A stretch of DNA of 64,000 nucleotides from Delphinus delphis (Eukaryota > Chordata > Mammalia > Artiodactyla > Delphinidae): NCBI RefSeq assembly GCF_949987515.2, contig NC_082687.1:21870148-21934147 (forward strand), given 5' to 3'. Positions 1 to 15,999 of this stretch are shown here, piece after piece (the stretch's first letter is position 1; every line of letters begins with the position of its first letter). The notes beneath the pieces are model-generated. The model saw only the letters and a program-made list of their open reading frames with translations. It was not told the DNA's origin and did no database searches. The translations under genes and the position numbers were made by a program.

Positions 1-4173
<4,173 letters not shown>

Positions 4174-4542
4174 TGTGATGGTTAGTTTCATGTGGCAACT
4201 TGGCTAGACTATAGTACCAGTTCTTCAATCAAACACCAATTTAGGGTAGTCTGCAGATGTGATTCATATCTACAGTCTGTTGACTTTAAATAAAGGAGAT
4301 TATTCTAAATCATCTGGGTGGGCCTGACCCAATCAGTTGAAGAGCCTTAACAGCAAAACTGGCTTCCCTGAGGAAGAAAAAACTCCGCCTCAAGATGGCA
4401 GCATCAGCCCCTGCTCAGCGTTTCCAGCCTGTAGACCTGCCCTACAGATTTCAGGCTTGCCAGCCCCTATCATCACATAAGCTAATTCCTTAAGAATATA
4501 TGGTGGGATACAATGGCTGTCTGGAGAACTCTGACTGGTACA
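4174..4542 (+). mobile_element. Solitary LTR-like element (ERVL type, family unresolved)
   Basis: This 369-bp block begins TGTGATGGTTAG and ends CTGACTGGTACA, so it has the TG...CA ends of an LTR. The flanking five bases, TCCTC and CCCTC, are a near-identical duplication. It resembles a common old mammalian LTR in phrases such as GGGTGGGCCTGACCCAATCAG. No internal retroviral coding sequence adjoins it, so it is probably a solo LTR. The family name is not certain. Confidence 0.65.
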
Positions 4543-4544
4543 CC

Positions 4545-4680
4545 CTCCAATGAGAACATAAGCTCTATGAGAGCAAAATCTTCGTTTACTTAATTCATTG
4601 TTAGATCCCCAGCAACTAGACTAGATCTTGGCACACAGAGGACGCTCCAGAAATATTTGCTACATGAATGGGTATTTCTC
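4545..4680 (+). mobile_element. L2 LINE 3' fragment
   Basis: The phrases AAGCTCTATGAGAGCAAA, then CCCCAGCAACTAGACTAG and CAGAAATATTTGCTACATGAATG, are typical of the L2 3' end. It is old and diverged and directly follows the LTR-like element. Confidence 0.65.
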
Positions 4681-5084
4681 AAAAGGCCTGGCACTCCTCA
4701 CTGCCTGCACATGGCTATCAAGTCCCACGAACTCATTCTTCCTAAATCTCTTCTAACTTCATTGCCTATTTTCTTTTTGCCACGCTGCTCCCTCATTCAT
4801 GATCTCATTAACTCTTTTTCTGTATTGTTGTACTAACGTCTAAACTGCCCTCCATGCCACCAATCTTTCCCTGTTCTTTTCATCCCACTCATCCTTGCCA
4901 GATTTATCTTCCCCCAGAAAAGTGCTAGTTACGTCACCCCCTTGTTCCATTCTGTTCTTCACGAGGAGCTGGGCACCAAGATGAATAAGACAAGGTCCTT
5001 TCCTTCAAGGCAGAATCACAGTGCTTCAGTGGTTCCCTGGGAACTACAACAGAAAAGGCCATTGAAGAGCCACCCTTCTGGATC

Positions 5085-5158
5085 CATCGTTTTCTGGCTG
5101 TGGGATCTTAGGCAAGGATTAACTCTCCAAGACTTCATCCCTCATCTGTGAAATTTTG
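5085..5158 (+). mobile_element. MIR-like SINE fragment
   Basis: CTGGCTGTGGGATCTTAGGC followed by CATCCCTCATCTGTGAAAT matches the conserved MIR core and its 3' side. It is short and diverged. Confidence 0.5.
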
Positions 5159-5189
5159 TCTTATAGGTATGGAGTTTGCCAGTGATTGA

Positions 5190-5190
<1 letters not shown>

Positions 5191-5241
<51 letters not shown>
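5191..5241 (+). repeat. (TG)n microsatellite
   Basis: About 25 uninterrupted TG units end in a GAGAGAGAG stretch. It is likely to vary in length between individuals. Confidence 0.95.
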
Positions 5242-5244
<3 letters not shown>

Positions 5245-5910
5245 AGAGAGAGGGAATAAATACTGTCCATGAAGCTGAAACTATAAGTCCTGATCATCCT
5301 TAATTGTAAGCTATCATTCATCTTATTAATACCACTATTATATCTTGTTTGTAGATATTAGGTTATCATTCTGCTTTCTACTCTAAACTTTCTAATGCTG
5401 AAAGCAAGTAACTGTAAATTAAAAACAAAAATCAAAGGGAGAACTAAGGACAACAAACACAGTGCTAAAATGATACACAGGGTGATCATGTTGGCTATTA
5501 AATAACATTCAATTATTCCTAATACCATATTTCTTGTGTTGACCAAATAGGAAGACTACTTCCTTATAATTGGGATTGCAAACAATTTTTTCCCTCCCAT
5601 ATGGAAAGAAAAATAAAAGTCACTAGACTAAATAAATAAAGGAAGAGGGAAAGAATCTGGAGCTTAGTGAAATGCACCAACAGTTCAACAAACATCTCTA
5701 GGGCAATGTCTATCTCACTCATTCTATTTGTATGATTCGCAGCAGGGCACGGTCCCTTCCCATGTTTTAACAAAGGCTGCATGAGAAACTACATACAGAG
5801 GAACAATGGGATGTGACAGTCTATCTCCTAACGATCCTGACAAGCTGGAAATACAACCGAGGGTTGACCAAAACTCTTCTCCCTTCTTATTCACCAAAGG
5901 GAAGCATACC

Positions 5911-6120
5911 TTTTTTTTTTTTTTTTATGCGGTGCGCGGGCTTCTCACTGCTGTGGCCTCTCCCATTGCAGAGCACAGGCTCCAGACGCACAGGCTCAGT
6001 GGCCATGGCTCACGGGCCCAGCCGCTCCGCGGCATGTGGGATCTTCCCAGACCGGGGCATGAACCCTTGTCCCCTGCATCGGCAGGCGGACTCTCAACCA
6101 CTGTGCCACCAGGGAAGCCC
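5911..6120 (-). mobile_element. CHR-type SINE with target-site duplication
   Basis: A tRNA-derived SINE in reverse: the T run at 5911 is its A tail, and GGCTTCCCTGGTGGCACAG (as complement) is its head at the right end. The 11-bp duplication GGGAAGCATAC flanks it at 5899-5909 and 6121-6131. All ORFs here are SINE sequence. Confidence 0.95.
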
Positions 6121-6282
6121 GGGAAGCATACTTTTTACAAAGAGTTCTTCAAACCCCTGACAAAAGATGATGCCAACAACTGCATCATAATGCTGAGATG
6201 ATTATGAATAATATAATAATTTCCCATTTGAGGGGCAGGAATGACAAACCCCTGTTAAACTTGTTTCCACATCTTTTGATTC

Positions 6283-6705
6283 TTATTTATTTATTTTTAA
6301 ATTGAATTTTTTTTATTGAAGTATAGTTGATTTACAACATTGTGTTAGTTTCAGGTGTACAGCAAAGTGAATCATTTATACATATACATATATCCATTCT
6401 TTTTTTAGACTCTTTTTCCCACATAGGTCATCACAGAGTATTGAGTAGAGTTCCCTGTGCTATACAGTAGGTCCTTATTAGTTATCTATTTTATACACAG
6501 TAGTGTGTATATATCAATCCCACTCTCCCAATTTATCCCTTTCCTCCTTCCCCCCGGTAAACATAAGTTTGTTTTCTACATCTGTGACTCTACTTCTGTT
6601 TTGTAAATAAGTTCATTGGTACCTATTTTTTAGATTCCACATATAAGCGAATCATTCTTGCTTTCTACTGTCCTTTCACCTATATGTGTGACTCCCCCCT
6701 CAATT
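6283..6705 (-). mobile_element. L1 3' end fragment
   Basis: In reverse it carries the L1 tail seen elsewhere in this window: TATAGTTGATTTACAACATT, GTGTTAGTTTCAGGTGTACAG and CTGTGCTATACAGTAGGTCC. It is 5' truncated; no clear duplication was found. Confidence 0.85.
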
Positions 6706-7039
6706 AAATGACAGGTTTTCCCCACTGGGAGGCAGAAGGGGACTGTTCTGGCCTTTCTATCTCACTTACTTTTGCAGGCTTTCTTAGACCCTGCTACCCT
6801 CCCACGGAGATTAGGATCCTGGGGCTTTCCTTTTGGCACCAGTGCAAGTTGTTTCATTCCCCTCGATGAAATAGTGCTCAGAGAACATAAGTCACTCAGG
6901 GACCAAAGAATCCCATTCTCCTAGGCAACATGTTTAGATAAGATCTATCCAGTGCTTCTATGGGGAGTCAAAATGTTTCTTCAGAGCTTCTGAATCTTAT
7001 TTGCAAAGTTGTCAATGACCTAAGAGTCAGTGTTTAATT

Positions 7040-7250
7040 AATAAACAAACAATAACTACTGGGTATCAAATGCCTGCTATGTACCAAGCACGTTACATAC
7101 ATTATTCATTCACGACAGCCCTATGAGGTAGAAATTATTATTCCCATTTTATGGAGGAGGAAGCTGAAGCTGGTTAAAGTAAATTAAATTATCCAAAGAG
7201 CTAGTAAGCTGCAGAGCTGGGACTCAAACCCAGTCCTACTGTCAGTGCTT
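7040..7250 (+). mobile_element. MIR SINE
   Basis: CTATGAGGTAGAAATTATTATTCCCATTTTATGG, then GAAGCTGAAGC and AGCTGGGACTCAAACCCAG, are hallmark MIR phrases. It is old and diverged. Confidence 0.7.
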
Positions 7251-7331
7251 GTACCCAGATCTACACTCCACGCCCTTCCTTCCCACACTGAACTGTCATG
7301 AGCAAGACAGGGGGAGTCGTGGTAACTTTGT

Positions 7332-7339
7332 TTGTTTGT

Positions 7340-7370
<31 letters not shown>

Positions 7371-7545
7371 TGGCTGCATTGGGTCTTCGTTGTGGCTCAC
7401 GGGCTCTAGAGCGCAGGCTCAGTAGTTGTGGCGCATGGGTTTAGTTGCTCCGCGGCATGTGGGATCTTCCTGGACCAGGGCTCGAACCCGTGTCCCCTGC
7501 ATTGGCAGGCGGAGTCTCAACCACTGCGCCACCAGGGAAGCACCC
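7332..7545 (-). mobile_element. CHR-type SINE (older form) with TTTA-rich tail
   Basis: Reverse orientation. The tail is a (TTTA)n run at about 7338-7370, followed by GGCTGCATTGGGTCTTCGTTG, the 3' module of the longer CHR form. The tRNA-like head ends near 7545. No duplication is evident. Confidence 0.88.
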
Positions 7546-7930
7546 CCATGTATTTTTGTGCTCCAGCTTCGAGGGGGCAGTACCTTAGTTACAGAGGTTG
7601 GGAATTGAGCAAAACCAGAGGAAAAGTCACCTGCCTTAAGTGTATTCATTTGGCTACAGAAGGAAAAGCTGTCAAATACTGGCCTCATCAGGCCTACCCT
7701 TAGCCATCAGTCTGCTTGCTTTATTTGGGAAGACGGTAACACTGGCCTCGAAATGCTTTGTCCTCCCCCACTCTCCACTGCCCAATAAATCTGGTAAATG
7801 TTAGTTGGCAGCTCCATTACCTTTGCACAAATTTTCAAATCTCTATCATGAAGTATCACAGAAAGAAATACCCACTTTTCTTCAAGGCTCTTCCCAACCT
7901 GGTCTGGTTTCTCTTTCCTGCTTTAGCTTT

Positions 7931-8146
7931 TTATTTTTTTTTCTTTTTTTTGAGGTACGCGGGCCTCTCACTGTTGTGGCCTCTCCCGTTGCGGAGCACA
8001 GGCAGGCTCAGCACATGGGCTCAGCAGCCATGGCTCACGGGCCCAGCCGCTCCGCGGCATGTGGGATCTTCCCCGACCGGGGCACGAACCTGCGTCCCCT
8101 GCGTCGGCAGGCGGACTCTCAACCACGGCGCCACCAGGGAAGCCCC
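7931..8146 (-). mobile_element. CHR-type SINE with target-site duplication
   Basis: Reverse orientation, with a T-rich tail from 7931. The duplication TTAGCTTT is at 7923-7930 and 8152-8159. It is inserted beside L2-derived sequence. Confidence 0.9.
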
Positions 8147-8164
8147 CTGTCTTAGCTTTCTAAA

Positions 8165-8455
8165 ATACAAATATGATATCACTCCCCACATGTGAAATGC
8201 TTCAACTGCTTCCCACTGCCTACAACACAAAGTCACAGCACACAAAGAAGGCTCACCCAATCTGGTCCTTGTCACATCTTCTGCTCCACCCCCATGTTTA
8301 CTTCACATTCTCACCATAACTCTGGAGTGTCCTTCTCAGTTAAAAAAATTTTTTTTTGGTGTGGCAAATCTTGCTCATAATTCAAGTCACAGCTCAGATG
8401 TCCCTTCTCTTCCCTGAACATCCCACCTCTTTTCTCCAAACTGCCAAGGAGAGTC
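8165..8455 (+). mobile_element. L2 LINE fragment
   Basis: Phrases such as CAACTGCTTCCCACTGCCT, CTCATAATTCAAGTCACAGC and CTTCCCTGAACATCCCACC are typical of L2. It is diverged. Confidence 0.6.
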
Positions 8456-8711
8456 TGTTTCTTTTCTTTTTCTTCCTATTTTGTTTTCTCACATATGTTG
8501 CAGCAGCTGAGTATGTGCTCTGCTTTCAGGGTCTGAAGACCCCTCCTTAGTTCTGTGATCTTTGGCAAGTAATCTAAGTTACCTGTGGCTTAGTTTTCCC
8601 TTCTATGTTTTATGACAATGTCCTTCAACTGACAACCCTCTGAAGTAATAGTCTGTGATAATCCAACAGAGGGTTTTTATCACAGGTAAAGGACAAAGGA
8701 CACAAAGAGAA

Positions 8712-10645
8712 CAAATGGAGCCCAAAGTTAGTAGAAGGAGAGAAATAACAAGATTAGAGCAGAAATAAATGAAATAGATGCTAAAAAGACAACAGAGAAG
8801 ATGAATGAAACTAAGAGCTGGTTCTTTGAAAAGATAAACTAAATTTACAAGTCCTTAGCTAGACTCACAAAGAAAAAAAAGAGAGAGGACCCTAATAAAT
8901 GAAATCAGAAATGCAAGAGGAGATGTTATCATTGATAACCACAAAAGTACAAATGACCATAAGAGACTATTACAAACAATTATATGCCAACAAGTTGGAC
9001 AACCTAGAAGAAATGGATAAATTTCTAGAAACATACAATCTACCAAGACTAAGTCATGATGAAATGGAAAATCTGAACAGACCAATTACTAGTAAGGAGA
9101 TTGAATCAGTAATCAAAAACCTTCAACAAGTAAAAGTTCAGGACCAGATACGTTCACTGGTGCATTCTACCAAACATTCAAAGAAGAATTAATACCAATT
9201 CTTCTCAAATTCTTCCAAAAGATAAAAGCGGAGGGAACTCTTCCAAACTCATTTTATAAGTCCGGCATTACCCTGATACCCAAACTAGACAAGGACCTCA
9301 CAAGAAAAGAAAATACCGGCCAGTATCCCTGAAAAACATAGGTGCAAAAATCCTCAACAAAATGTTAGCAAAGTGAATTCAACAATACATTATAGAGATC
9401 ACACATCATGATCAAGTGGGATTTATTCCAGGGATGCAAGTATGTCTCAACATCCACAATTACACCATATTAACACAATGAAGGATAAAAGTCAAATAAT
9501 CGTGTCAATAGATGCAGAAAAAGCATTTGACAAAATTCAACATTTATGATAAAAACTCTCAACAAAGCAGGTATGGGGGTAAAGTATCTCAACATAATGA
9601 AGGCCAGATATGACGAACTCATAGCTAATATCATATTCAATGCTGAAAAGCTGAAAGGACGTCCACTTTAGCCACTTTTATTCAACATAGTATTGGAAGT
9701 ACTAACCAGAGCACTTAGACAAGAAAAAGAAATAAAAGGCCTCCAAATTGGAAAGGAAGAAGTAAAACTGTCACCATTTGCAGATGACATATTATATATA
9801 GAAAACCCTAAAGACTCCTTCAAAAAACTGTTAGAATACATGAATTCAGTAAAGTTGCAGTTTACAAAATCAATACTGAAAAATCTGTTGCATTTCTATA
9901 CATGAATAACAAACTATTAGAGAAATTAAGAAAACAATCCCATTTACAACTGCATTAAAGAGAATAAAATACCTAGGAATAAATTTAACCAAGGAGGTGA
10001 AAGACTGCATATTGAAAACTATAAAACATTACTGAAAGAAACTGAAGAAGGCACAAATACATGGAGAGATAGTCCATGCTCATGGATTGGAAGAATCAGG
10101 ATTGTTCAAATGTCCATACTACCCAGAGCAATTTACAGATTCAATGCAATTCCTATCAAAACTCCAATGGCATTTTTCAAAGAAATGGAACAAATAATCC
10201 TAAAATTTGTATGAAACCACCAACCCTCCCCTCCCAAATAGCCAAAGAAACCTTGAGAAAGAAGAACAAGGCTGGAGGCATCACATGCCCTGATTTCAAA
10301 TGATATTACAAAGCTATAGTAATTAGAACAGTATGGATAAAGAAATTGTGGTATATATACACAATGAAATATTCAGCCATAAAAAGGGATGAAATCTTGC
10401 CATTTGTGACAACATGAATGGATCTTGAGGACATTATGTTAAGTGGATAAGTCAGACAGGGAAAGACAAATACCGTATGATCTCTCTTATATGTGAAATC
10501 TAAAAACGAAGAAACAAACATACATGAGCTCATAGATACAGAGAACAGATTGGTGGTTGCCAGAGGTGTGGGATGAGGAGTGGGAGAAATGGGTGAAGGG
10601 GGTACAAAGGTAAAAAGAAAAAGAAAGAAAAGAAAAAAAGAAAGA
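8712..10645 (+). mobile_element. Decayed L1 LINE (ORF2 region to 3' side)
   Basis: About 1.9 kb of L1 ORF2-type sequence in the plus direction. It holds the reverse-transcriptase region (an [15 protein letters not shown] active-site block near 9778-9810), with many stops and frameshifts, so only fragments of up to 97 codons remain. The 3' part has the ATGGATCTTGAGGACATTATG phrase, and the element ends in a GAAA-rich tail at about 10605-10650. It cannot encode a functional protein. Confidence 0.9.
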
Positions 10646-10939
10646 AAGGAACAAAGGTTTGTTACTGCTTAGCTAATGTCATTCTAATGAATTGATAACC
10701 ACTGATTGTTGATCTTAAGTCCAGACAACTTAAAAATTATTTTGTCTGTTCTAATACATTTTCAATAATAGACAATTATACTGTTGGTAAAAAATATTTC
10801 TTGCTAATTTTTTTGCCCAAACTCATTTCAAGACTTCGGATAAATGTGTCAAAACACTTGTAAAAATATTTACTAACTAAAATCAGAAAAATGGAAATTA
10901 CAGAACATCACTCTTGTTCATAATTGGCATTTATTTTTA

Positions 10940-11125
10940 AATTCGATAATTGCTCATGTTGGCAATGGTGTAAACAGTCTCATATACTTTTGGTGGGAAT
11001 GTAAATTGATCTGGTTAGGCAATATGGCAGAGTGGAATCAATTTTGAAATGCATAACTCTTTTGATCCAGTTAAAGAAAAAGATTTCACTTTAGATTTAT
11101 GTCTTCAAAGTGAGAATAAATTTAG
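10940..11125 (+). mobile_element. Ancient L1/HAL1-like fragment
   Basis: TTGGTGGGAATGTAAATTGAT with GGCAATATGGCAGAG resembles old L1/HAL1 3' coding sequence. Confidence 0.5.
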
Positions 11126-12459
11126 GTTGTTAAGGGAAAAAAATGACAAAAAAAATTACCTGGCAAATAAGAAGCTAAAGTGTCATTATTTAATTAACAG
11201 TAATTTAGCTCCTGTTCCTTGCAAGTGAGTTTTCTATGGTAGAGGTTACTCTGGAAGCACTTTCCTTAACTTTTATGGACTCTAAATTATGAAAGAATTC
11301 TGCTTTCTTCTGGGGGCCTAATGAGGACATTATGGGGTTGGTGAGCCCATGCTCTGCCCAGACTGTCTGGTAGACATCACACTGGGCCATTCCTTCCATG
11401 CAAATCTCATTTCGAGAATATCGATTTATGGATCTGGGCACAGGCATTACTCGGTTAGAATGACCAAAATGGCACTGGTGATGACACTTACAGAATGTCA
11501 ATGGAGCCCAGACAGTGTCATGAATATTGCTTAGGAGAAATGTACTTCATTCCTACCCAGAGGAAGGAAATCTAAAGTGCTCTCATTGATTTTCTTAAGT
11601 AGGATTTCACTCCACCCTTGCTTCTAAAATCAGGTCAATTCAATGAGAACTTTGAAAAACACATGGACCTGAGCCAGACTTTCCCTCATTCTTTGTGATC
11701 ATGAACTTCTCACCATCAAGTTACTTCCTTCCATGGTGTCTCATCTTCCTATGTCTCCTATACAGAAAGCCCTTGCAGGGATGGCCGTGCAGTGGTCATG
11801 CAGCGTTGGGAGGTCAGTTAAGCAGACACCAGCCTCTCCCTACCAGAAACTCTGCCCAACCAGCCCAGTGCCCCTCTGTAGGGCTGACTCTGCTACTGGG
11901 TTTGGTCTGAAATGTTTGGACCAATTTTGAGAAGCTGCATTTACCCCCGATGCTCCCTATTTAGGTTATGTAAACATCATTTTTTTAAAAAGGAGAAAGA
12001 GGAAAAGGAAAGGGAAAAAAAGAGCTGTCACACAGAACCAGTTGTAACCATATCATGGCTGTTGTTATAAATACAATTGCTTTGTTTTGGCAAGCTAATC
12101 TGCTTCGCTAGCAGTTTTACCTGACGAAGGGGAAAATAAAATAATGCAATAAAGTAAATGATGGCTCACTTCAGTAGCACAAACACCGCCCTTCTGTGAA
12201 AAAGGCTGGTCTGCTTTCAGGCCCAGGATGACAAGATTGGAATCACTGTGGAGAAAGCAAATCCCTTAAAGCTGGGCTAGAGTTGATCTGGATTCCCTGG
12301 GGTTCTTAGATGTTGGCTTAGAGTGAGATAGGCGTTTCTGAGGCAGACTTTTAGCCAAAACTAGAGCCCCAGAGAGTTGAGTGTACGGCAGAGCACCCTC
12401 ACGGGGCAGGGGAAGGGTGGGGCTAAGGTGTCAATAGCCTAGCAGTGGTACCAGGACCT

Positions 12460-12665
12460 TGGAAAGAGTACTGGTCTAGAAGTCAGAGACCTCTCTGTGC
12501 TTTGGACCCTATGACCCTATGAGTTAAGGTTTTCTTTTAGTTAAATAAAGAGGTGTTAATGGTCCCTGCCCTAACTCTATTATAAGCTACCGTGAGATGC
12601 AAATTAGACAGTATATGTAAAAGAGCTTTGTAAACAGTAGAATGCTTTTCAAAGTATTATGATAA
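12460..12665 (+). mobile_element. MIR SINE
   Basis: CTGGTCTAGAAGTCAGAGACC, then a degraded core, then GTAAAAGAGCTTTGTAAACAG fits MIR. It is old. Confidence 0.55.
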
Positions 12666-13374
12666 ATGGCCAGTTATTTCAGCCATTTGTCCATAGTATT
12701 GGGTTTAAGTAGCATTACAGAAAAACCAACAAAACTTAAAGAACTAAGAAGCTGCATCAGATCCTCTTGCTATGGAACTCAGTTTCTTTTTTAGCAACTG
12801 GAAGAAATGGATCCTTTCGGAATGCAAGTTCTGAGGGAACTGCAGAATTGTCTTCTTACAGAGTGTCTCATTCCTTTGGGTTCTGGCAGAGGGAAGCTCT
12901 GTGCTTAAAACTTGACCCTGGTCTAATTATATTGTTTGGTCGGGGTAGCAGAGCTGGTTGGCATGTGTCCCAAGTGTCTAGTTGATGAATATAAATGGGG
13001 ATCAGGACATCTGAAGTCAGAATGCCACATTTAACAAGGTTATTAGAGTTCAAGACATCTTTCTGAAGGCGGCATTTGCTCTGTTGAAAATATAACAGAA
13101 AATAACACATCAGACATTTATCAATGCTGCCACATCTCCTTTCATGTTTCCTTCCTTTAATCCCCTAGATGGAGTGATAGCTAATTTTTGGCAGTTCATA
13201 CACAAAACTCCAAAGTAATCAAAGAAAAATGATTAGAATGAACCATCAACAAACTCTGAACTTAAATTTTATATAATTTTGACTAATGTACAAAGTGAAC
13301 TTTTTTCTTTAAGTCCACAATGTAGTTTCTTTGGTACTGTAAAATTTTCTTTCATTACTTTAAACGCATATACT

Positions 13375-13943
13375 GTATCTTAAGATAGCTGGATGATTTC
13401 TAAGTAGGTATACATTTATGTACACACTACCCAGATGAAGATATACATTGTTTCCATCACCCCAGAGAGCTCTCTCCTGCTCCTGTCCAGATGATATCCA
13501 CTCCCTGCCACGAATCCGTCATTAGGACTTCTGTCACCAAAGATTAGCTTTGCCTGTGATTGAATTTCACATAAATGGAATCATAAAGTATCTATTCTTT
13601 TTGCCTGGCTTCTTTGGTTCAACATAATTTTTTCAGATTCATCTGTGCTTTCATGTACATCGATCGCTGGTCTTTTTATTGCTGAGTAGATTTCCAGTGT
13701 ATGACTGTTCCCCAACTGATTTACAGATTTTTCTGTTGTTAGACCTTGGGGTTATTTTTTGGCTATTACGAATAAATGTGCTATGATGACCATTCTTGTA
13801 CAAGTCTTTCTGTGAATGTATGCATTCATTTCTCTTGGGTGTATATCCAAGAGTGAAACTGCTAGGTTAGAGGATAGTATATGTTTAACTTCAGTAGAAA
13901 CTGAAATTTCCAAAGCAGTTGTGCCACTTTAAACTCCCACCAC
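13375..13943 (-). mobile_element. Old L1 fragment
   Basis: In reverse it has the old L1 3' phrases ACAAATGGAATCATAAAGTA-like, GCTGAGTAGATTTCCAGTGTATG and GTGTATATCCAAGAGTGAAAC. A CHR SINE inserted at its left side and the L1-like sequence appears to resume after 14170. Confidence 0.75.
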
Positions 13944-13953
13944 ACTATATAAC

Positions 13954-14160
13954 TTTTTTTTTTTTTCGATACGCAGGCCTCTCACTGCCGTGGCCTCTCC
14001 CGCTGCGGAGCACAGGCTCCGGACGCGCAGGCTCAGCGGCCATGGCTCACGGGCGCAGCCGCTCCGCGGCATGTGGGATCTTCCCGGACCGGGGCACGAA
14101 CCCGCGTCCCATGCATCGGCAGGCTGACTCTCAACCACTGCACCACCAGGGAAGCCCCAT
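13954..14160 (-). mobile_element. CHR-type SINE with target-site duplication
   Basis: Reverse orientation, with the duplication ACTATATAAC at 13944-13953 and 14161-14170. Its CpG sites are largely intact, which suggests a young copy. Confidence 0.95.
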
Positions 14161-14319
14161 ACTATATAACTTTTAATCTGGCAGAGTATGTAAAATTATG
14201 TTCCTGAAAAAATGAGTTTTTAAAATAACAGTTTTCGTGAATAATGACTATTGAGTGGGATGCCTATACCAACATAAATTTAAGAGAAATTTGAAAAATG
14301 CAGTTAATTGCTCAGTTGT

Positions 14320-14350
14320 TTTATTATTATTATTATTTTGGGGGGGTAAA
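14320..14350 (+). repeat. (TTA)n and G run
   Basis: Short ATT-rich simple repeat followed by seven or eight Gs. Confidence 0.7.
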
Positions 14351-15179
14351 GAAAGATGAAAGAAGAGGAGATAAAAATAAAGATAAAAATTCATAAATTT
14401 AGTAACTTTTTTCTATTAATCCAAAAGCATCATAAAAACCAAAAATATTTAAATGACAAAAAACACTATTTACCAAAACATGAAAACAAAATGTTAAAAA
14501 TAGTTAATACCACATTATATCAGTTCTATGCCGTATCATTTTCCTCCCCCATTTTAACATCTCTGAAATCAGGAAGCATCTTACTATCGATGACGATTTA
14601 CATTTACAGTAGATATGCCAACTAAAAATTGTTGCTTGCCATCTGGTTCTGAAAGAATGAAGTCACTAGCTACTTGCTGACTTTCAACACACCCTGAAAG
14701 GAGTTTGGGGTGGAGACCAGGAATGAGGCACTCTGTGCTCTGGGAAAAACTGGCAGAACAGGCCTTTAGAGAGTTAGATATTTCCAGGAGAAGATTTTAT
14801 GAGCCCAATTCCCTGCATCTTCTCATATATAGAAAAGCACTAAAATCATTAATGGAGACATCTGCTCCTCGTGGCTAGCAGCCACCTTCTCGTGACCAGC
14901 AGCAACCTTCTTCCAAAATGTGTGCTTGATGACACGTATCCCCCTTCACCAAAATCACATATATTCTAACCTCCCCCTTCCACTTCTTCGGAACAGTTCC
15001 CTAGAGGTATCTGAGGCTGTCTCCCAGGCTATAGTCCTCATTAAGCCCCAAATAAAACTGAACTCACAACTCCCACTTGGTGAAAATTTTTCATTGACGG
15101 TCAGATGCGATATGTGAAGAGCTTAGGTTAGTCAAGAATAATATCTCAGAGAAATCAAAGACATGGGAATTAAAGCTAA

Positions 15180-15790
15180 GTGCTACCTTTGTATTTGGCT
15201 ACTAGATGAGAAAGATGGTTAAAAATGGCACTACTTCTTGGTTCCAAAGAAACACTAATGCAGGCACATCCTGCTAGTATGGGGTGTAAATCATTACCAC
15301 CTTTCAGGAAAGCAGTTAGACAAAACTTATCGAGATCCTTTGGAAAGCACTTTTGACCCAGAAAGTTCACTTTTAGGAACATATCCTAAGCGATAAACAC
15401 AGAAAAAAAAAACAAACAATTGAGATTATGATTTTATAATGATGAAAACTGGACGCAATTTAAATGCTGTACGATAAGGGGGACAGTTAAAGAAACTCCA
15501 ATAACGGACCATTATGCAACCACTAAAATATTTTAAGATAATTTCTAAAGTTACTGGAAAATGCTTGCTTTTTAATATTAGATGAGAAAGTAGAATAAAA
15601 ATTATATTAGTGGCCTGACTCTACAATGTTTAACAACATACATGGGATGCTTATATATATACATACATCATAAAAATTAAATATACTAATATTAATAATG
15701 ATTATTTCTGGGTGGTGAGATTATTATTCTTCCTTCTTTATACTTTTCACCATTTTCAAAATTTCTTACAATTAGTCATGAAACATTCAT
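15180..15790 (+). mobile_element. Ancient L1/HAL1-like remnant
   Basis: Phrases like TTTGACCCAGAAAGTTCAC, GGAACATATCCTAAGC, GGACCATTATGCAACCACTAAA and TTTCTGGGTGGTGAGATTAT recall the 3' part of ancient L1/HAL1 elements. It is heavily decayed. Confidence 0.6.
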
Positions 15791-15999
15791 AGTTATTTAA
15801 AAAATATAAAACGGCAGAGAAAAGAATGACCGATAATCTAATTTGCGTAACATGGGCATGAAAGAGTAAGTCAAATCTTATGAAAATCAGCCAGTGTTCA
15901 CCATTTTTTTAAAAAAAGTTACTTGGAGAAAAATCTGTTCCTAATCAAGCATATGTAACAGGCACAACAGGGTAAAGTTAGGACAGACCATTTCTGCCC

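Noticed and set aside
8899..9905. Active L1 ORF2
   Set aside because: The reverse-transcriptase region is broken into fragments below 100 codons by stops and frameshifts.
12165..12250. U6 snRNA-like start (GGCTCACTTCAGTAGCACA) with AGGATGACAAG further on
   Set aside because: Only about 20 bases at the start and a few in the middle resemble U6; the rest does not align by eye. Coincidence or a very old fragment.
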